A stretch of 56,706 nucleotides of DNA, taken from the NCBI RefSeq assembly GCF_002898515.1, contig NZ_PPFX01000003.1, positions 1 through 56,706 of the forward strand, read 5' to 3'. Every line of letters begins with the position of its first letter. Position 1 is the stretch's first letter. The notes below the pieces were generated by a model. It worked only from the letters and a program-made list of their open reading frames with translations. It was not told the origin of the DNA and searched no databases. A program made the position numbers and the translations under genes. This DNA is from Geothermobacter hydrogeniphilus. GTDB taxonomy: Bacteria; Desulfobacterota; Desulfuromonadia; Desulfuromonadales; Geothermobacteraceae. This document shows, one piece after another, positions 54,141-56,706 of the stretch.

Positions 54141-56533
54141 TCGATCAACAAAAAAGCCGATTTCGCCGCAAACTGGTCGCCACCATCATGCTGACCTGTG
54201 CTCTCGCCCTGGCCCTGGCGGCGACGGCCTTCACCACTATGGATCTGCTCGGACGGCGGCAGGCGATGTTTGACAAGCTGCAGTTGCTGGCCGAAATGCT
54301 GGCCGTCAACAGCAGTGCCCCCCTGGTTTTCCAGGACGCCGCCGCCGCCGAGGACAACCTGGCCCCGCTGCAGGTCGAACCAACGATTCTGGCAGCCGCC
54401 ATTTACGACAACCAGGGCAGGTTGTTCGCCAGCTTCCATCCCCAAAACGAACGACCGGTCAAGGTCCCGGAAATCATCACCCGCCGCGGGCGGAATCAAC
54501 AACTCCTCCAGGCCTCCGCCAACGGCATGCGGCTGGAACTCTATCAGCCGGTCAAACTGGACGACGCGGTGGTCGGCACCATTTATCTGCAGGCCGACCT
54601 GGCCCCTCTCAATGCCGGTGTCATCTGGATCCTGCTGACCGGCCTGCTGGTGATGCTGGTCTGCCTGCTGGTTGCTTATGTCCTCTCCAACCGGCTGCAG
54701 GGTCGGCTCTCCCGCCCGCTGCTGGCACTGGTCAACACCATGAAAGAAATCAGCGACCAGCGGGACTACACCCGACGGGCCGAGATCGACAGTGATGATG
54801 AATTCTCCGAACTGGTCGACTGTTTCAACCGGATGCTGGTCCAGATTGAGGAACAGGACCGGCGACTGGCCGCCCACCGCGACGCCCTCGAGGACGAGGT
54901 CATGGATCGCACCGAAGACCTGCACCGAACCAACCGACGGCTGGAGAAAAGCATTCTTGAACTGCAGAAGGCGAAACAGGAAGCGGAAGTGGCCAACCGC
55001 GCCAAGAGCCAGTTCCTGGCCAACATGAGTCACGAGATCCGCACCCCGATGGTCGGCATTCTCGGCATGAACGAATTGCTCACCGAAAGCGGGCTCAATC
55101 CCCAGCAGAGATCGATGGCCGAGGCGATCAACGCATCCGGTGAGGCACTTTTGAAAATCCTCGAAGAACTGCTCGATTTTTCCCGCATCGAGGCGGGCAA
55201 AATGACCCTCAAACAGGAACCCTTCAACCTCCGCCAGGTCCTCGAAGACGCCTGCTTCCTGCTCGGAGAGAAAGCCCATAAAAAGGGTCTCGACCTGGCC
55301 TGCCAGATTGACAACGATATCGAAACGAAACTGATCGGAGATGCCGGCCGCATCCGCCAGGTGGTCCTCAACCTGGTCGGCAATGCCATCAAATTCACCG
55401 GCGAAGGGGACGTGGTGCTGCGCGCCGAACGCGAGAAGGTCAGCGGCAACCGGATCTGGATCAAACTGCAGATCGCCGACACCGGCATCGGCATGGACAG
55501 CAACGAACAACAGACCATTTTCGACCCCTTCATCCAGGTCGACAATTCCAATACCCGGCAGTACGGCGGCACCGGCCTTGGACTGGCCATTGTCCGCCAG
55601 CTGGTCAGCATGATGGGAGGAGAAATCGGCCTGCGCAGCGCCAGGGGAGAAGGAACCGTCTTCACCCTGCGCCTGCCGCTGGAAAAGCCGTTTGATGAGG
55701 ATCCCGGCCCTCATCCTTCCCGGCGGCATTTTACCGGTCAGCGTGCCCTGGTTGTCGAAGCGCACCCGGCGAGCAGACAGGCTCTGGCCGACCAGTTGAC
55801 CCTGGTCGGCATCCAAGTTGAACTCGCCGACAGCGGCAACGAGGTCCTGCCCCGACTGCGACACGCCGCCGAGCGGGATCCGTTTCAGCTGGTGCTGCTC
55901 TCGGTTGATCTACCGGATATGAACGGCCTTGACCTGGCCGAGAGCATCAAGCAACGGCCGGAACTGGCGGCAACCCGAATTATCCTGGTCTCCGGCAAGG
56001 AGCCCCGGATCGAAGGCTCCGGTGGAGCCGTCTTCAACACCCAGTTACGCAAGCCGGTCCGCTTCAGCCAACTGCAGGCTGTCCTGAGCGCCGTTCTGCC
56101 CGAGGAGGGACTTGTCGTGAAACAGCCCGCTTCTTTTACCGGCGGCGGCGTTCCGCCCCAATACCAGGCTCGGGTGCTGCTGGTCGAAGACAACCTGCAG
56201 ACCCAGAACCTGGTCAAGATGATGCTCGAAGCTTTCGGCTGCCTGGTTGATGTCGCCCAGAACGGCCGCGACGCCCTGACCATGACCGAAGCCATCGACT
56301 ACCAGCTGGTCTTCATGGACTGCCAGATGCCGCTGATGGACGGGTATGAAACCACCCGCCGCCTTCGTGCCGAAGGCTATCGACAGCCGATCATCGCCCT
56401 GACCGCCAAGGCCCTGCAGGGTGACGCCGAACAGTGTCTTGAAGCCGGGATGGACGATTATCTCAGCAAACCCTTCAAACAGCAGCAGCTGATCGATATC
56501 TTTGAAAAGTGGCTGGATTCACAGGGAAGCTGA
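54137..56533 (+). CDS. Hybrid histidine kinase with CHASE8-like sensor, HAMP and two receivers
   Basis: The 798-residue protein has helices at about 13-35 and 155-180 around a periplasmic CHASE8-like domain ([18 protein letters not shown]), HAMP (about 182-240), coiled coil, HisKA with [16 protein letters not shown] (about 300), and ATPase motifs [15 protein letters not shown] and [10 protein letters not shown] first receiver (about 535-655) has LLSVDLP where the phospho-Asp should be (LLDV) and lacks the acidic pair, so it is probably inactive. The last receiver (about 680-790) is intact: VEDN, FMDCQMP, TAKA, KPF. It ends the TonB-YfiR operon. Confidence 0.92.
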   Translation: MIDQQKSRFRRKLVATIMLTCALALALAATAFTTMDLLGRRQAMFDKLQLLAEMLAVNSSAPLVFQDAAAAEDNLAPLQVEPTILAAAIYDNQGRLFASFHPQNERPVKVPEIITRRGRNQQLLQASANGMRLELYQPVKLDDAVVGTIYLQADLAPLNAGVIWILLTGLLVMLVCLLVAYVLSNRLQGRLSRPLLALVNTMKEISDQRDYTRRAEIDSDDEFSELVDCFNRMLVQIEEQDRRLAAHRDALEDEVMDRTEDLHRTNRRLEKSILELQKAKQEAEVANRAKSQFLANMSHEIRTPMVGILGMNELLTESGLNPQQRSMAEAINASGEALLKILEELLDFSRIEAGKMTLKQEPFNLRQVLEDACFLLGEKAHKKGLDLACQIDNDIETKLIGDAGRIRQVVLNLVGNAIKFTGEGDVVLRAEREKVSGNRIWIKLQIADTGIGMDSNEQQTIFDPFIQVDNSNTRQYGGTGLGLAIVRQLVSMMGGEIGLRSARGEGTVFTLRLPLEKPFDEDPGPHPSRRHFTGQRALVVEAHPASRQALADQLTLVGIQVELADSGNEVLPRLRHAAERDPFQLVLLSVDLPDMNGLDLAESIKQRPELAATRIILVSGKEPRIEGSGGAVFNTQLRKPVRFSQLQAVLSAVLPEEGLVVKQPASFTGGGVPPQYQARVLLVEDNLQTQNLVKMMLEAFGCLVDVAQNGRDALTMTEAIDYQLVFMDCQMPLMDGYETTRRLRAEGYRQPIIALTAKALQGDAEQCLEAGMDDYLSKPFKQQQLIDIFEKWLDSQGS

Positions 56534-56582
56534 AACGAAAATCGAAACCGGGCGTTTTCCCCCCGTCCTGCACCGACGGCTT

Positions 56583-56706
56583 CAGGGCGAGGGATTTTTC
56601 GTCAAATCAAGGCGCGGCCAGATGAGCGCGGAGACATAGCGGAAGCTATGTCGCACAAGCGAAGAGGAACGCAACGCAGAGTTGGCGGAAAAGCACCGCC
56701 CCCCGT
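56583..56706 (+). repeat. Long-hairpin dispersed repeat, copy 6
   Basis: Outer parts GGGCG..TTTTTCGTCAA and TTGGCGGAAAAGCACCGCCC pair, with CAAGGCG, GACATAGCGGAAGCTATGTCG as the tip (21 bp, two 8-bp arms) and GAACGCAACGCAG between. It is the most divergent copy and lies just after the hybrid kinase gene. Confidence 0.6.

Noticed and set aside
54023-55864. 613-codon minus-strand open frame
   Set aside because: Antisense to the hybrid kinase gene, whose domains are complete and in order.
1-56706. CRISPR arrays, tRNA or rRNA genes
   Set aside because: No evenly spaced direct repeats, T-loop motifs with acceptor stems or rRNA signatures were seen on either strand.

Overview
The window looks like a chromosomal segment of an anaerobic, GC-rich deltaproteobacterium, most likely of the Desulfuromonadales/Geobacter group. 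This is inferred from gene content and not from a marker alignment. The signs are the dprA-smg-topA-trmFO gene order, a four-subunit ferredoxin-linked 2-ketoacid oxidoreductase, a DUF362 ferredoxin-like protein, an orphan ResB and many GGDEF, chemotaxis and histidine kinase genes. No tRNA, rRNA, CRISPR array, prophage or intact insertion sequence was seen.

Layout. 1-6.2 kb: a membrane fatty acid desaturase, then a minus-strand set made of an SPFH/prohibitin membrane protein, a tandem-AAA Lon-like protease and an Hsp20 chaperone. 6.3-9.3 kb: DUF362 protein, ResB, OsmC-like protein. 9.3-9.9 kb: a gene-poor stretch with a possible small RNA, a terminator and hairpin repeats. 9.9-14.2 kb (minus): ICMT-like methyltransferase, terpenoid-synthase-fold protein, UbiE-like methyltransferase, FtsX-type permease and nudC. 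14.3-18.4 kb: phosphatase, U32 tRNA hydroxylation protein, CpoB-like lipoprotein, LysM protein. 18.5-23.9 kb: dprA, smg, topA, trmFO. 24-29.9 kb: a diguanylate cyclase, maf, yggS, a MOP-type exporter and a protein with two OmpA-like domains.

30-33.7 kb is a worn accessory region: a small Cys-rich gene, an MntA/HepT pair whose HepT has lost its catalytic His, a DUF4357 gene with an in-frame stop, a truncated type III-like methyltransferase, and a HigB/HigA pair in which HigA is fused to an IrrE-type zinc peptidase. 33.8-35.3 kb: ArsR, DoxX, MarR. 35.7-38.5 kb: a CheW protein with an inserted CZB zinc domain and a chemoreceptor with a C-terminal sensor. 38.6-43.7 kb: DUF4197 protein, asnS and the ketoacid:ferredoxin oxidoreductase operon. 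44.2-49.7 kb: prfC, an orphan sensor kinase, malQ. 49.8-56.5 kb: a lipoprotein, a second ICMT-like protein, and a TonB receptor-YfiR-hybrid kinase operon.

Two dispersed repeat families tie the window together. One is a MITE-like element: three copies of exactly 162 bp, one 69-bp internal deletion copy and two remnants, with 12-14 bp terminal inverted repeats and 5-bp target duplications in two copies. The other is a roughly 120-bp long-hairpin element in six intergenic places, where the stems change sequence but keep pairing. These repeats, the SPFH/Lon-like/Hsp20 set and the terpenoid-synthase cluster are the best candidates for something not yet described.
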